DNA of 64,000 nt from Sorangium cellulosum So0157-2 (GTDB lineage: Bacteria > Myxococcota_A > Polyangia > Polyangiales > Polyangiaceae), in contig NC_021658.1 in NCBI RefSeq assembly GCF_000418325.1, forward strand, positions 11,608,001 to 11,672,000, given 5' to 3'. Shown here in pieces: positions 1-10,946 of the stretch. How positions within the stretch are numbered: position 1 is the first letter of the stretch; every line of letters begins with the position of its first letter. Position numbers and translations under genes: made by a program. The notes beneath the pieces were generated by a model. It saw only the letters and a program-made list of their open reading frames with translations. It did no database searches and was not told the origin of the DNA.

Positions 1-2
1 AG

Positions 3-440
3 GCGGGCTGCGGCTTCGCCGTCTCGCGCGTGGAGTACGTGAAGAAGGACTCGGCCGGGCGCACCGCGATCCTGCACCTCGGGGCCGATTTCTTGCTGCG
101 CCGCGCCTATCACCCGGACGACTGGCACCACGACTTCGTGGCGCTCGACCCCGACGCCGCGGCAAAGGAGGGGCCGCTCTCGGCGTGCACCCTCGGGGGC
201 CCGCTGTGCTTCGGCGGCGACGTGCTGGCCCGCGATCTCGCGCTGCCGGACCTGTCGCCCGGGGATCTCGTGCTCATCCGCGACACGGGGGCGTACACGC
301 TGAGCATGTGGTCGCGCCACTGCAGCCGCGGCATTCCGGCGGTGCTCGGCGTCGACGGCGGCGAGATCCGGGTCCTGCGCGAGCGCGAGCGGCCGGAGGA
401 CGTCGTCGCGTTCTGGAGCCGCGGCCGCGGCCAGCCATGA
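3..440 (+). CDS. C-terminal part of a PLP-dependent group IV decarboxylase (LysA-like), 5' end outside window
   Basis: The frame is open from the window edge to a TGA at 438-440, so only about 145 C-terminal residues are visible. They match the beta-barrel end of the ornithine/DAP/arginine decarboxylase family, with 'GGPLCFGGDVLARD', 'LPDLSPGDLVLI' and the PLP-site 'GAYTLSM'. In diaminopimelate decarboxylase the Cys of this motif is normally followed by Glu (C-E-S/T-G-D). Here it reads C-F-G-G-D, so the substrate may not be diaminopimelate. The PLP lysine and the TIM barrel lie outside the window. The family assignment is good; the substrate is unknown. Confidence 0.75.
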   Translation, partial: AGCGFAVSRVEYVKKDSAGRTAILHLGADFLLRRAYHPDDWHHDFVALDPDAAAKEGPLSACTLGGPLCFGGDVLARDLALPDLSPGDLVLIRDTGAYTLSMWSRHCSRGIPAVLGVDGGEIRVLRERERPEDVVAFWSRGRGQP

Positions 441-531
441 GCCCGCTGCGGTGCGTTCACACGGCTGTTTCCACGCGAACCCAGCATGTGAGAGCCTAGT
501 GCGGCGAGCGCGGCGGAGCGGAGGAGCGGAG

Positions 532-2452
532 ATGAGAGCGAGCGGTGCTTCCGGAGTCCTGGGGAGATGCGCGCGGGCGTGGCGGGTCACGCTCCTTGGC
601 GCCCTGCTGTGCGTGCCCCCGCTCGTCGGCGCGGGCTGCGGCGACGACGAGCCGAACGGCCCCGGCGATGCGTCCGGCAGCACCGGCAGCGCCACGGGTA
701 CCGGCTCGGGCGGCGGTGGTTCAGGGACCGGCGGCGCCACCGGCACCGGCGGGCAAGGGGGGGGGGGGGGAGCCGAACGGCCCCGGCGATGCGTCCGGCA
801 GCACCGGCAGCGCCACGGGTACCAGCGGCGGCGACACCGTGAGCGTGCAAATCCTCGCCTTCAACGACTTCCACGGCAACCTGGAGCACCCCACGGGCAG
901 CAGCGGCAGGATCACCTTGCCCGATGCAACGCAGGTGAACGCGGGCGGCGCCGCCTACTTCGCGTCGCGCATCGCCGCGCTCCGCGCCACCAACCCGAAC
1001 ACCGTGGTGGTCTCGGCCGGCGATCTCATCGGCGCGAGCCCGCTCGTGTCGGCGCTGTTCCACGACGAGCCCACCATCGAGGCCATGAACCTCCTCGGAC
1101 TCGACATCAACGGCGTCGGCAACCACGAGTTCGACAAAGGCACCGCGGAGCTCCTCCGGATGCAGTACGGCGGGTGCAGCCCGGTCGACGGCTGCGCCGA
1201 CGGCACGTTCTTCGCCGGCGCGAGCTTCAAGTTCCTCGCCGCCAACGTCGTCGTGGACACGACGACGGGCAGGACGCTCTTCCCGCGCTACGACGTCCGC
1301 GAGTTCGACGGCGTGAAGATCGCCTTCATCGGCATGACGCTCGAGGGCACCCCGTCGATCGTGACGCCGGTCGGCGTCGCGGGGCTCTCGTTCATGGACG
1401 AGGTCGACACGGTGAACGACATCGTCCCCGAGCTCCAGGCGCAGGGCATCGAGGCGATCGTGGTGGTGCTCCACGAGGGAGGGCTCCCGACAGGCCACTT
1501 CAACGAGTGCCCCGACATCTCCGGCCCCATCATCGAGATCGCGACGAACGTCGACCCCGCCGTGGATGTGCTCGTCACCGGGCACACGCACCAGGCGTAC
1601 AACTGCCTCCTCGGCGACAAGATCGTGACGAGCGCGGCGTCGTTCGGGCGGCTGGTGACGGACATCGATCTGGAGATCAGCAGGACCACGGGCGAGGTGA
1701 CCGCCAAGACGGCGAACAACGTCGTCGTGACGCACGACACGCACGACGAGCCCGACGCGGACGTGGAGGCCCTGGTGACGCGCTACAAGGACCTCTCGGC
1801 GCCGCTGGCCAACGTGCAGGTCGGCACGATCACGGCGACGCTCGACCGCGCGGTCCCGGCCATGGGCGCGGGGCTGTTCGCGATGGGCGCGGTCATCGCC
1901 GACGCCCAGCTCGCCGCCACGCGCGAGGCGAGCAAAGGCGGGGCCGAGGTCGCGCTGATGAACCCGGGCGGCGTCCGCACCGACCTGACCTACGCCGCCT
2001 CGCCGACCGAGCTCACGGACGGGGTGGTCACGTTCGGTGAGATCTTCACCGTGCAGCCCTTCGGCAACAGCCTTGTCGTGATGACCCTCACGGGCGAGCA
2101 GATCGACCAGCTGCTGGAGCAGCAGTTCCGGCTGGACGCGAGCGGCGCGCCGCGGAGCCTGATCCTGCAGGTGTCGGACGGCTTCACGTACACGTACAGC
2201 CAGAGCGCGCCCATCGGCGTGAAGGTCGACATCGCCTCGATCCGGATCGGCGGCGTCCCGATCGAGGCGGCGCGGACCTACCGCGTGACGGTGAACAGCT
2301 TCCTGGCGACCGGCGGCGACGGCTTCACCGTGCTCAACGACGGCGCCGATCGCCTCGGCGGCGCCCTCGATCTGGACGCCCTGCGGGACTACTTCGCGGC
2401 GCGCTCGCCCGTCGCGCCGCCCGCGCTCGACCGGATCACGGTCGTGCCCTGA
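532..2452 (+). CDS. 5'-nucleotidase / UDP-sugar hydrolase-family lipoprotein, frame interrupted at a poly-G tract
   Basis: An ATG at 532 behind GAGGAG opens a lipoprotein signal peptide with lipobox 'VGAGC', then a Gly/Ser/Thr linker. The frame is lost at the 14-G run 757-770 and resumes one frame over, reading through to the TGA at 2452. The body is a metallophosphoesterase with 'NDFHGN', 'SAGDLIG', 'GNHEFD' and 'GHTH' metal-ligand motifs. It is followed by a 5'-nucleotidase C-terminal domain with 'NPGGVRTDL' and 'NSFLATGGDGF'. UshA-type enzymes hydrolyse nucleotides or UDP-sugars outside the cytoplasm; the exact substrate is not predictable. A run of 13 Gs, or deletion of the 121-bp unit between the flanking 54-bp repeats, would restore one continuous frame. 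Whether this is phase variation, mutation or sequencing error is open. The catalytic body alone is open from GTG 545 but without a signal peptide. Confidence 0.85.
649..823 (+). repeat. Perfect 54-bp direct repeat (649-702 and 770-823) in the nucleotidase linker
   Basis: The two 54-nt copies are identical base for base and encode the same 18 linker residues, starting EPNGPGD. Their spacing is 121 bp, which is not a multiple of three, so the second copy lies in a different frame from the first. The 14-G tract abuts the second copy. Loss of one unit by recombination would fuse signal peptide and enzyme in frame. Confidence 0.95.
757..770 (+). other. Homopolymeric G14 tract at the frame break
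   Basis: Fourteen consecutive G residues lie inside the coding sequence. The upstream frame (signal peptide) and downstream frame (enzyme) differ by one base exactly here, and 13 Gs would join them. Long G tracts inside surface-protein genes are classical slipped-strand contingency loci. They are also classical sequencing-error sites, so the reading is ambiguous. Confidence 0.9.
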
Positions 2453-2515
2453 GCGGGAGCCTCACCGCCGAAGAACGAGCCGTTCGCCGGCGGCGAGACA
2501 CGCGAAGAGGAGATT

Positions 2516-2604
2516 GAACCACAGAGGCGCAGAGGGCACAGAGGAAGAAAGGACAAGATATTTCCTCTCTCTCCTCTGCGCCCTCTGCGCCTCTGTGGCT
2601 GTTC
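2516..2604. terminator. Long imperfect hairpin between convergent genes
   Basis: The left arm (about 2516-2553) and right arm (about 2561-2604) are near-perfect reverse complements built from repeated (C)AGAGG-type words, with an AT-rich loop. It lies between the convergent nucleotidase and MepA-like genes, so a bidirectional terminator role is likely. Two similar structures occur at 12071-12175 and 56583-56650. Confidence 0.65.
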
Positions 2605-2619
2605 TTCTTGTCTAGCGGC

Positions 2620-4725
2620 TCACCGCTTCGCCGCGCCGGGGCGCGGAGGCCACGCCATCCGCTGCTCGCCCGCGAGCCCGGGCGAACGGTGGATGCCAGG
2701 GGGCGCCGCGAACGACGCGCCCGCCTGACCGCCGTCGCCCGCGCCCCGCTTCGGCCACCAGTCCATGCTGAGGTGGATGTGATGATGGTGATACGGCCAC
2801 CCCTCGCCGTACGCCATCCGGTCCGAGAAGCTCGCGAGCTCGACGTCGGTGATCTTCCTCGGGTCGCTGCTCGGGAGGGCGTTCAGCCTCTCGGCGGTCT
2901 CCGAGAGGAACGGCGCGATGATCTTGTCCACCCCGATGACGCGCGTGCGCGCCGAGCGGAACAGCCTGGCCATGAAGAACGCCTCCCGCTCGAGATCGAC
3001 GATGTGCTTCCGCTTCGCCGCCGACGAGCAGTACCCGTCCTCGTGCTTCGACCCGTCCCCGCAGATGATCTCGCCGTCGTTCGACCCGTCCGTCTGGAAA
3101 TACGCGATGTCGATGTTGCCCCCCTGATCGTGCGTCGACTTGGGGTGGCGCGGGTCGTCGACGTCGTACCCGGGCGTGACGCCGTTCATCTGGCAGACGT
3201 CGATCAGCGAGAGCGGCGCCGTGCCAGGGAACGCCCGCAGCGTCTCGGCCAGCGCGTCGCGGACGAGCATGATGAGCTCGCGCCGCGCGAAGCGGTAGTT
3301 GCTGAAGGTCTCCCAGACGTAACCGCCGCCGACGACCGAGTCGTCGGGATCCGGGAACGGGAACGGCAAGAGCCCGCTGCCGCCGTCGCCGAAGCCGACG
3401 CACTCGTCGAACGAGAAGCCGGCGCCCACGCAGCTCGGGCCGTCGATGTAAGGATACGAGGCCACGTCGAGATCATAGGCGTTCTGCCCCCCGTCGTAGC
3501 CGACGACGCGGACGAGGTACTCGGCGCCGCCTCGCTCGGAGTAGAACCCGTAGAACTCGGTGTTCGTCTCCTGATCGCGGTACGAGTACGGGTACTGCTC
3601 GCCGTAGCGCGAGCCGAGCAGGCGGCCCGCGCCGTCGTACGCCACGAGATCGATGTCCCCCGCGGCGTGACGGAACCGGATGCCCACGCGGACGATGGTC
3701 CGCTCCGGCACCACGATCCTGAACCAGTCCTCGTCCCCCTCGCACAGGGTGAGCTCCTTCGTGACGCCCGCGGGCGCGCTCACCGCCGCTCCCGCGTCGT
3801 CGTTGGGCTCCAGCGCGTCGCCCTCCGACGCGCAGGCGAAGGCCTCCTTGCGGCACACGCCGTCGTCGCAGTGGCTGCCTTTCGGGCACCAGCCGGACGG
3901 GACGTCCGGCGAGCACGCGACCTCGTCCGGCACGCAGAGCTCTCCGAGGCAGGTCGCGCCGTCCGGGCAGGTCGCGGCGGCGTCGCAGCCGGCGAAGCAC
4001 GCGGACCCATGCGCCTCGTCGAGGACGTGGCACACGTAACCAGGCCGGCAGTCGAGATCGCTGCCGCAGGTGTTCATGCACACGGGCGCGCCGCCCTCGG
4101 CCGCAGGGAAGCAGCCCGCCTCCGGCCCGCACTGGTCGTCGCTCTCGCAGTCGAACGCGAGGCAGTATCCCTCGACCCAGCCGTTCGGCTCCGCCGGGTC
4201 CGCGTCGCGGTAGCACGTCGCGCCGGGCAGCGAGCACGCCTCGTCCGCGTCGCAGGCCGCGCCGACGTGACCGGGGCCCACCGTGTCCTCCGCGCACGCC
4301 GCGCCGCAGGCCGCGTTGCACCCGTCGCCGCGCCGAGGCGAGCAGAGGCCGTGACGGTTCTCCACGCCCTCGCAGGCCTCGGGATCGTAGACGGGATAAC
4401 ACACCCCCGTGTCCGCCAGGATGTCGGTGTTGAAGCAGCGCGAGCCGGGCGCGCAGCCCTCCTCGCCGTTCGGCGCCGCGCACCGCCCCTCCGCGCGCTG
4501 CATGCAGATGCCGAGCATGCAGACGGCGGCGTCGCCGTCGCAATCCGCATCACAGCCGCAGCGCGCGCCGGCGGGGTTCCGCTTCGGCTCCGCCCCGCCG
4601 CGCAGGTCGCCGTCGCCGTCGACGTCGCCCGGCGGCGCCAGCCTCCATGGGCCCATGTCACACGCTTCCAGAGAACCCATGAGCGCCGGCACAACCACGA
4701 AGAGCCATTGCCAACGTAGATTCAT
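2620..4725 (-). CDS. Cys-rich lipoprotein with PPC-like region and MepA-type murein endopeptidase domain
   Basis: The 701-residue product starts at ATG 4725 behind GAGGTG, with signal peptide and lipobox 'GSLEAC'. Residues ~40-310 are a string of Cys-rich modules (repeated CxxDxxC spacing) common in myxobacterial surface lipoproteins. A pre-peptidase C-terminal-like beta domain follows ('EGDEDWFRIVVPE', 'GDIDLVAYD'). The C-terminal third carries 'STHDQGGNIDI' and 'PYHHHHIHLSM', matching the H-x6-D and HxH zinc ligands of penicillin-insensitive murein endopeptidases (MepA, LAS superfamily). It is therefore probably a cell-envelope D-Ala-mDAP endopeptidase or relative. MepA itself is about 270 aa, so the Cys-rich and PPC parts are additions. 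It converges on the nucleotidase across a hairpin. Confidence 0.78.
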   Translation of the reverse strand: MNLRWQWLFVVVPALMGSLEACDMGPWRLAPPGDVDGDGDLRGGAEPKRNPAGARCGCDADCDGDAAVCMLGICMQRAEGRCAAPNGEEGCAPGSRCFNTDILADTGVCYPVYDPEACEGVENRHGLCSPRRGDGCNAACGAACAEDTVGPGHVGAACDADEACSLPGATCYRDADPAEPNGWVEGYCLAFDCESDDQCGPEAGCFPAAEGGAPVCMNTCGSDLDCRPGYVCHVLDEAHGSACFAGCDAAATCPDGATCLGELCVPDEVACSPDVPSGWCPKGSHCDDGVCRKEAFACASEGDALEPNDDAGAAVSAPAGVTKELTLCEGDEDWFRIVVPERTIVRVGIRFRHAAGDIDLVAYDGAGRLLGSRYGEQYPYSYRDQETNTEFYGFYSERGGAEYLVRVVGYDGGQNAYDLDVASYPYIDGPSCVGAGFSFDECVGFGDGGSGLLPFPFPDPDDSVVGGGYVWETFSNYRFARRELIMLVRDALAETLRAFPGTAPLSLIDVCQMNGVTPGYDVDDPRHPKSTHDQGGNIDIAYFQTDGSNDGEIICGDGSKHEDGYCSSAAKRKHIVDLEREAFFMARLFRSARTRVIGVDKIIAPFLSETAERLNALPSSDPRKITDVELASFSDRMAYGEGWPYHHHHIHLSMDWWPKRGAGDGGQAGASFAAPPGIHRSPGLAGEQRMAWPPRPGAAKR

Positions 4726-4897
4726 GTCACCTCGCCTGTCGATGAACGCAAGATCGCTCGCGGCGAGCGTTCTAGTCCGAGGCGAGGCGCAACTGGCTAT
4801 CGAAAAGAGCAGAGGAGTCACGCAGGCCACCCTGCGCGAGGATATTTCCAGCTTCCGAGCGGCGTTGTTCCGCCCGCCGGTGGGGGCGCCTACTCGG

Positions 4898-5806
4898 CTA
4901 TTCGTACTTCTGGCTGACGCGGAACGAGCCGAGCGAGCGCACGCCCGTCGCGTGCTGCTCGAGCTGCGCGAGGGCGTCCCTGAACGCGGGCTCCTCCGTG
5001 CTGCCCTCGCACTCGACGAGGAAGAGGTACTCCTCGGGGCTGTCCGGCAGCGCGCGCGAGACGATGCGCGTGAGGTTGATATGGTGTCTCCCGAGCGCGG
5101 ACAGCGCCGCCACCAGCGCGCCGGGGCGGTGGTCGAGCCCGAAGAGGAGCAGCGTCCGCCCGCCCGAGGGCGGCGGCTCGGCGGCCCTGCCGACGATGAA
5201 GAAGCGCGTGATGTTCTCGCCCTTCACGCCGAGCTTCGGCACGAGGATCTCGAGCCCGTAGATCGCCGCCGCGCCCTTGTTGCCGATCGCCCAGGCCTCG
5301 CCGTCCTGCGCCGCGCGCTCGACCGCCTCGGCGGTGCTCTCCGCCTCGAGGATCTGCGCGTCGGGGTAGTTCGCGCGCAGCCAGTCGCCGCAGTGCTTGA
5401 GCGGGACGAAGTGCGAATAGATGCGCTTCGGCGCCGCGCCCGGCCTGCCGAGGAGCGACAGCGTGACGTGCAGCGAGAGCTCCTCGCACACGACGAGCGC
5501 CGCGCCCGTGCCCTCGCGGCGGATCAGCTGATCTACGGTGTCGTAGATCGGGCCGCCCACCGCGTTCTCGATCGGCACGATGCCGTAGGTCGCCGCGCCG
5601 CCGGCCACGGCGTCGAACACCTCCGAGATGGTGCGCCGGGGCGTGAGGTCCGCGCTCGCGCCGAAGCGCCGCGACGCCACCTCGTGGCTGAACGTCCCCG
5701 GCCGCCCGAAGTAGGCGACCCGCGGGCGCGGCGCCGGGGCCTCCCCCGCGTCGCCTGTCCCCGCCGCCTCGTCGCGGCGCGCCGCCCCCGCCGCGTCAGC
5801 CGACAT
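4898..5806 (-). CDS. pheA: Prephenate dehydratase with C-terminal ACT domain
   Basis: The product is 302 residues and converts prephenate to phenylpyruvate in phenylalanine synthesis. Residues ~29-205 form the dehydratase core, starting 'VAYFGRPGTFSHEVA', with the pocket 'VPIENAVGG' and the catalytic Thr in 'ENITRFFIVG' (Thr200). Residues ~217-295 are an ACT regulatory domain with the conserved 'RPGALVAAL'. The usual Phe-binding ESRP motif reads VSRA (249-252), so feedback by Phe may be altered. ATG 5806 was chosen because the alanine-rich leader starts there and upstream sequence does not look coding. It is monofunctional, with no chorismate mutase domain. It is transcribed away from the sigma-factor gene. 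Confidence 0.92.
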   Translation of the reverse strand: MSADAAGAARRDEAAGTGDAGEAPAPRPRVAYFGRPGTFSHEVASRRFGASADLTPRRTISEVFDAVAGGAATYGIVPIENAVGGPIYDTVDQLIRREGTGAALVVCEELSLHVTLSLLGRPGAAPKRIYSHFVPLKHCGDWLRANYPDAQILEAESTAEAVERAAQDGEAWAIGNKGAAAIYGLEILVPKLGVKGENITRFFIVGRAAEPPPSGGRTLLLFGLDHRPGALVAALSALGRHHINLTRIVSRALPDSPEEYLFLVECEGSTEEPAFRDALAQLEQHATGVRSLGSFRVSQKYE

Positions 5807-6091
5807 GGGGGATCGGCGCCTCGCCAGAGCCCGCGCGCGCGATCGCGACATGCCCCCGGCGGGGCGCGACCGCCCGCCGCGTGGCCGGCATCCTTCGGTG
5901 GAGCGTGTGCATCGGGCCCGGCTGTTACCGGCGCGGTGCCGTGGCGTCCAGCGAGGAAAGCGGGCCTCGGCCGGCCCCGGAGGCGCGCGCCCGGTCGCGT
6001 CCGCCCTGGGCCCACCGGGAGCGCGGCGCCGCCCCGCGGAACGAGCGCGACGGGCGCGACGCACGGTTCCCGCCGCCGGAGCCGGACGATG

Positions 6092-6101
6092 AACGATCGT
6101 T
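6092..6101. promoter_or_regulatory. Palindrome AACGATCGTT, copy 1 (candidate operator)
   Basis: A perfect 10-bp dyad followed by AC, repeated exactly at 6283-6292 including the trailing AC. Two matching palindromes 191 bp apart upstream of a sigma-factor gene suggest a regulator binding pair. No regulator can be assigned. Confidence 0.4.
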
Positions 6102-6282
6102 ACATCCCGGGAACCATCGTGGAGCGACGCTTTTCTGAACGATTCGGCCTGTATCTGCGCAATATGCAGGAGCGCGAGCTCCCGCGACGAGACCCACCTG
6201 CACCCACATTCGCACACCCGGGAGAGCGAGATTCTGCCCGGGATCGCTTCGGTCGCGTTTTGCAAGTTTCGTTTCTTGTGAT

Positions 6283-6292
6283 AACGATCGTT
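6283..6292. promoter_or_regulatory. Palindrome AACGATCGTT, copy 2 (candidate operator)
   Basis: The same dyad as at 6092, within the AT-rich stretch that should hold the sigma-gene promoter and 39 bp upstream of the preferred start at 6331. Binding here could occlude transcription or translation. Confidence 0.4.
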
Positions 6293-6330
6293 ACGCAATG
6301 CCGGGCACAGGGCACGGAAGCGACGATGGA

Positions 6331-6939
6331 ATGCCGCCGAACGACAGGGAAGGGGCTTACTGGCGGCTCTTCAACAAGAAAACGATCGTGCTCGTACGGC
6401 GCTGGCTGCGTCTCCTGGGGGTGCCGCGCCGAGATCGCCGGGACGTCGCTCAGAACGTGATGCTCGCGGCGCACGAGAGCTTCGCGAACTACGACCCCGC
6501 GCGCGGCCCGCCCGACCGCTGGCTCAACCGCATCGCGGTCCACACCGCCTCCCACTACGCGGAGCGCGCGCGGCGCCGCGTCGAGGAGCCGTTGCCGGAC
6601 GACTTCGACGCGGAGCTCGAAGAGCCGTCGGCCGAGGAGCAGATCATCTCGGAGTGCGATCGTCTATTTGCGCTCTCGATCCTCCGGGAGCTCGACGCCG
6701 AGCTCGGCGCGGTCCTCGTGGCCCACGACATCGAGGGCGTCCCGATGGCGGATTTCGCGAGCCAGTCCGGAATCCCCCTCTCGACGGCGTACAAGCGGCG
6801 CACGCGCGCGCTCGCGGCGTTTCAGCTCCTGGCCGCGCAGCGGCTCGCGTCGATGGACGGGATAGACCCCGAGAGCAGCGGCCTGCTGGCGCCCCGCTCG
6901 CCGCCGGTGCTCGTCCTCATCTCGTCCGCGCGGCCGTGA
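6331..6939 (+). CDS. ECF-type RNA polymerase sigma factor
   Basis: The 202-residue product has the two-helical-domain layout of an ECF sigma factor. Region 2 runs over ~10-80 ('RRDVAQNVMLAAHESFANYDP', 'DRWLNRIAVHTASHY') and an acidic linker ('DDFDAELEEPSAEEQI') follows. Region 4 at ~125-170 has the HTH 'GVPMADFASQSGIPLSTAYKRRTRA'-type pattern. A 30-residue tail follows region 4. No adjacent anti-sigma gene is visible. Start 6331 has GGAAG 11 nt upstream; an in-frame ATG at 6298 has no ribosome-binding site and would be nearly leaderless. Target genes are unknown; the palindromes upstream suggest regulation. Confidence 0.82.
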   Translation: MPPNDREGAYWRLFNKKTIVLVRRWLRLLGVPRRDRRDVAQNVMLAAHESFANYDPARGPPDRWLNRIAVHTASHYAERARRRVEEPLPDDFDAELEEPSAEEQIISECDRLFALSILRELDAELGAVLVAHDIEGVPMADFASQSGIPLSTAYKRRTRALAAFQLLAAQRLASMDGIDPESSGLLAPRSPPVLVLISSARP

Positions 6940-6951
6940 CCGCGCGGGGGC

Positions 6952-7401
6952 TCATCGCCCGGGCTTCCGGCTCGACGACGGGGGGGCGGAGCCGCGCGAG
7001 CCGCGCTCCTCGGGCCGCGGACGGGAGCGCGGACGGCCGCGATCCGGATCATCGTTGATGAGGGCGAGGATGGCCTGCTTCTTCGGCGAGTCGTCCGGCT
7101 CGATCAGCAGGAAGAGGAGCGCCTCCTGGAGCGCCTCGGGCGCGCGGTCGAAGCGATCGGCGACGACGGCGGAGACCGGGCTCCGCCCGTCGCCGGGCAG
7201 GAGGAGACGAGCATCGCAGTTGAGCCCCTGTGCGATGAGCGCCAGCGCGCCGAGCCCGAGATCGCGCTCTCCGCGCTCCACCTGCCGCAGGTACGTCGCA
7301 GAGAGGCGCGCCTTCTCGGCGAATTCGGCGTAGCTGAGGCCGTGCAGCAGCCGGAGCACGCGAATGGCCCGACCGACCTCTTTGGGAAGCGCATCGCCCA
7401 T
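6952..7401 (-). CDS. XRE-family helix-turn-helix transcriptional regulator
   Basis: The product is 149 residues. Positions ~8-63 are an XRE/Cro-type HTH ('IRVLRLLHGLSYAEFAEKA', 'LSATYLRQVERGERD', 'LGALALIAQGL'). This is followed by a short helical part and a disordered Arg/Pro/Ser-rich tail of about 35 residues. There is no ligand domain. It converges on the sigma-factor gene with only 12 bp between the stops. It probably acts as a DNA-binding repressor or accessory regulator; targets are unknown. Confidence 0.82.
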   Translation of the reverse strand: MGDALPKEVGRAIRVLRLLHGLSYAEFAEKARLSATYLRQVERGERDLGLGALALIAQGLNCDARLLLPGDGRSPVSAVVADRFDRAPEALQEALLFLLIEPDDSPKKQAILALINDDPDRGRPRSRPRPEERGSRGSAPPSSSRKPGR

Positions 7402-7842
7402 GGCCGGCGCAGCCTATCAACTCCCGCCGCGGCCAGAAAAGGACGATCGCATCTTTCTCTCGCCCTCCGCGTCTCGCCCTCCGCGACCGCGCGTCGATGC
7501 CCCGTTACTTACTATAACTGATTCAGCTCCTCCACGAGCGCCCGGGAGTGCGCGTTCTCGCTCTTTTCGAACACCATGTTGACGGCGACGGGCGCGCGGC
7601 GCACGTGAGCTTGGCGCCCGGGCTCGCGCTCGGCTCGAGGGGATTCGCGCCGGGCCGCCGCGGGTCCGCGCCGGGCCGCGCCGGGCCGCGCCGGGCCGCC
7701 GCGCGGCGCCGCGCCGGATCTCCGCTCGGCCAGCGCCCGTTGCGACCGCGGGGCGCTTCTGTCATTCCTGGCGAGCCGTGGTCCCCGAGGTGCGCTATCC
7801 CGAGCGCCCGTCTCGGCCCCTCGGGGGACGGCGAGGGCATCG
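7402..7842. other. Intergenic region with GC-rich short repeats and a possible 3' gene remnant
   Basis: No full gene is supported. At about 7512-7590 the minus strand encodes a coding-like C-terminus reading 'VFEKSENAHSRALVEELNQ' before a stop, but everything upstream of it in that frame is Arg/Pro/Ala low complexity. It may be a gene remnant. The stretch 7640-7730 is a degenerate array of CCGGGCCGCG-type words. Confidence 0.4.
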
Positions 7843-8418
7843 ATGATCCGTCTGGAGCTTTCAGGAGAGCACACCCGGCTGCACTCGACGCTGTGCGGCC
7901 AGTGCCCGCAAGGCCCCGCGGGGTGCTGCGTCAGCCCGCCCGAGCTCGACTGGACGGACATCGGGCGCATCGTCTCCCTCTCCGGCCGCGGCTGGCTGCT
8001 CGAGCAGATCGCCGCCGGCAACCTGCTCCCTGCGAGCCGCGGGCTCGAGCTCCGGCGCGTGCGCAAGCGGGAGGGCCCCGCGGCCCCGCGGCGCTCGAAG
8101 TGCGTCTATCACGGCGCGCGCGGCTGCACGATCCCCGCCGATCGGCGGGCGGCGACATGCAATTACTTCCTCTGCGAGGACGCCTTCGCCGAGCGCGTCG
8201 ACGGCCAGGCCGACCCGGCCTCGGCCGCGAGCCGCCGGGCGCACGCGCTCCTCCGCGAGGTGTACGGCCGCTGGGATCGCGAGCTCGCCGAGGCGATCGC
8301 CTCCCGGCCGGAAGGGCCGTCGTGGGACGCGGCGTTCCTCGACTGGCTGGGCGCGGAGTTCGAGCGGCTCTCGAGCGCATCCCGCGGCGAGCTCGCCGCG
8401 CTCGCCGCGCCGGGGTAG
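7843..8418 (+). CDS. YkgJ-like Cys-cluster (zinc/iron-chelating) protein
   Basis: A 191-residue cytoplasmic protein starting at ATG 7843 behind GCGAGGG. An N-terminal CxxC followed by CC ('CGQCPQGPAGCCVSPPE', residues 18-34) and later Cys in 'SKCVYHGARGCTIP' and 'ATCNYFLCED' reproduce the eight-Cys pattern of the YkgJ family of putative zinc- or iron-chelating proteins. The last 70 residues are helical. The function of the family is not established. It stands alone, convergent with priA. Confidence 0.75.
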   Translation: MIRLELSGEHTRLHSTLCGQCPQGPAGCCVSPPELDWTDIGRIVSLSGRGWLLEQIAAGNLLPASRGLELRRVRKREGPAAPRRSKCVYHGARGCTIPADRRAATCNYFLCEDAFAERVDGQADPASAASRRAHALLREVYGRWDRELAEAIASRPEGPSWDAAFLDWLGAEFERLSSASRGELAALAAPG

Positions 8419-8471
8419 CGCGCGCGGTCGCGGCGGTCGCGGTCGCCTGGCGGCGCCGCGCCGCGCGCCCG

Positions 8472-10946
<2,475 letters not shown>

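Larger units (their letters stand above)
5807..6330. other. Intergenic region between divergent pheA and ECF sigma gene
   Basis: About 520 bp without a convincing gene. The first half is GC-rich with nothing recognised. From about 6080 the sequence becomes AT-richer and contains two copies of the palindrome AACGATCGTT (6092, 6283), suggesting promoters and an operator for one or both flanking genes. Confidence 0.6.
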
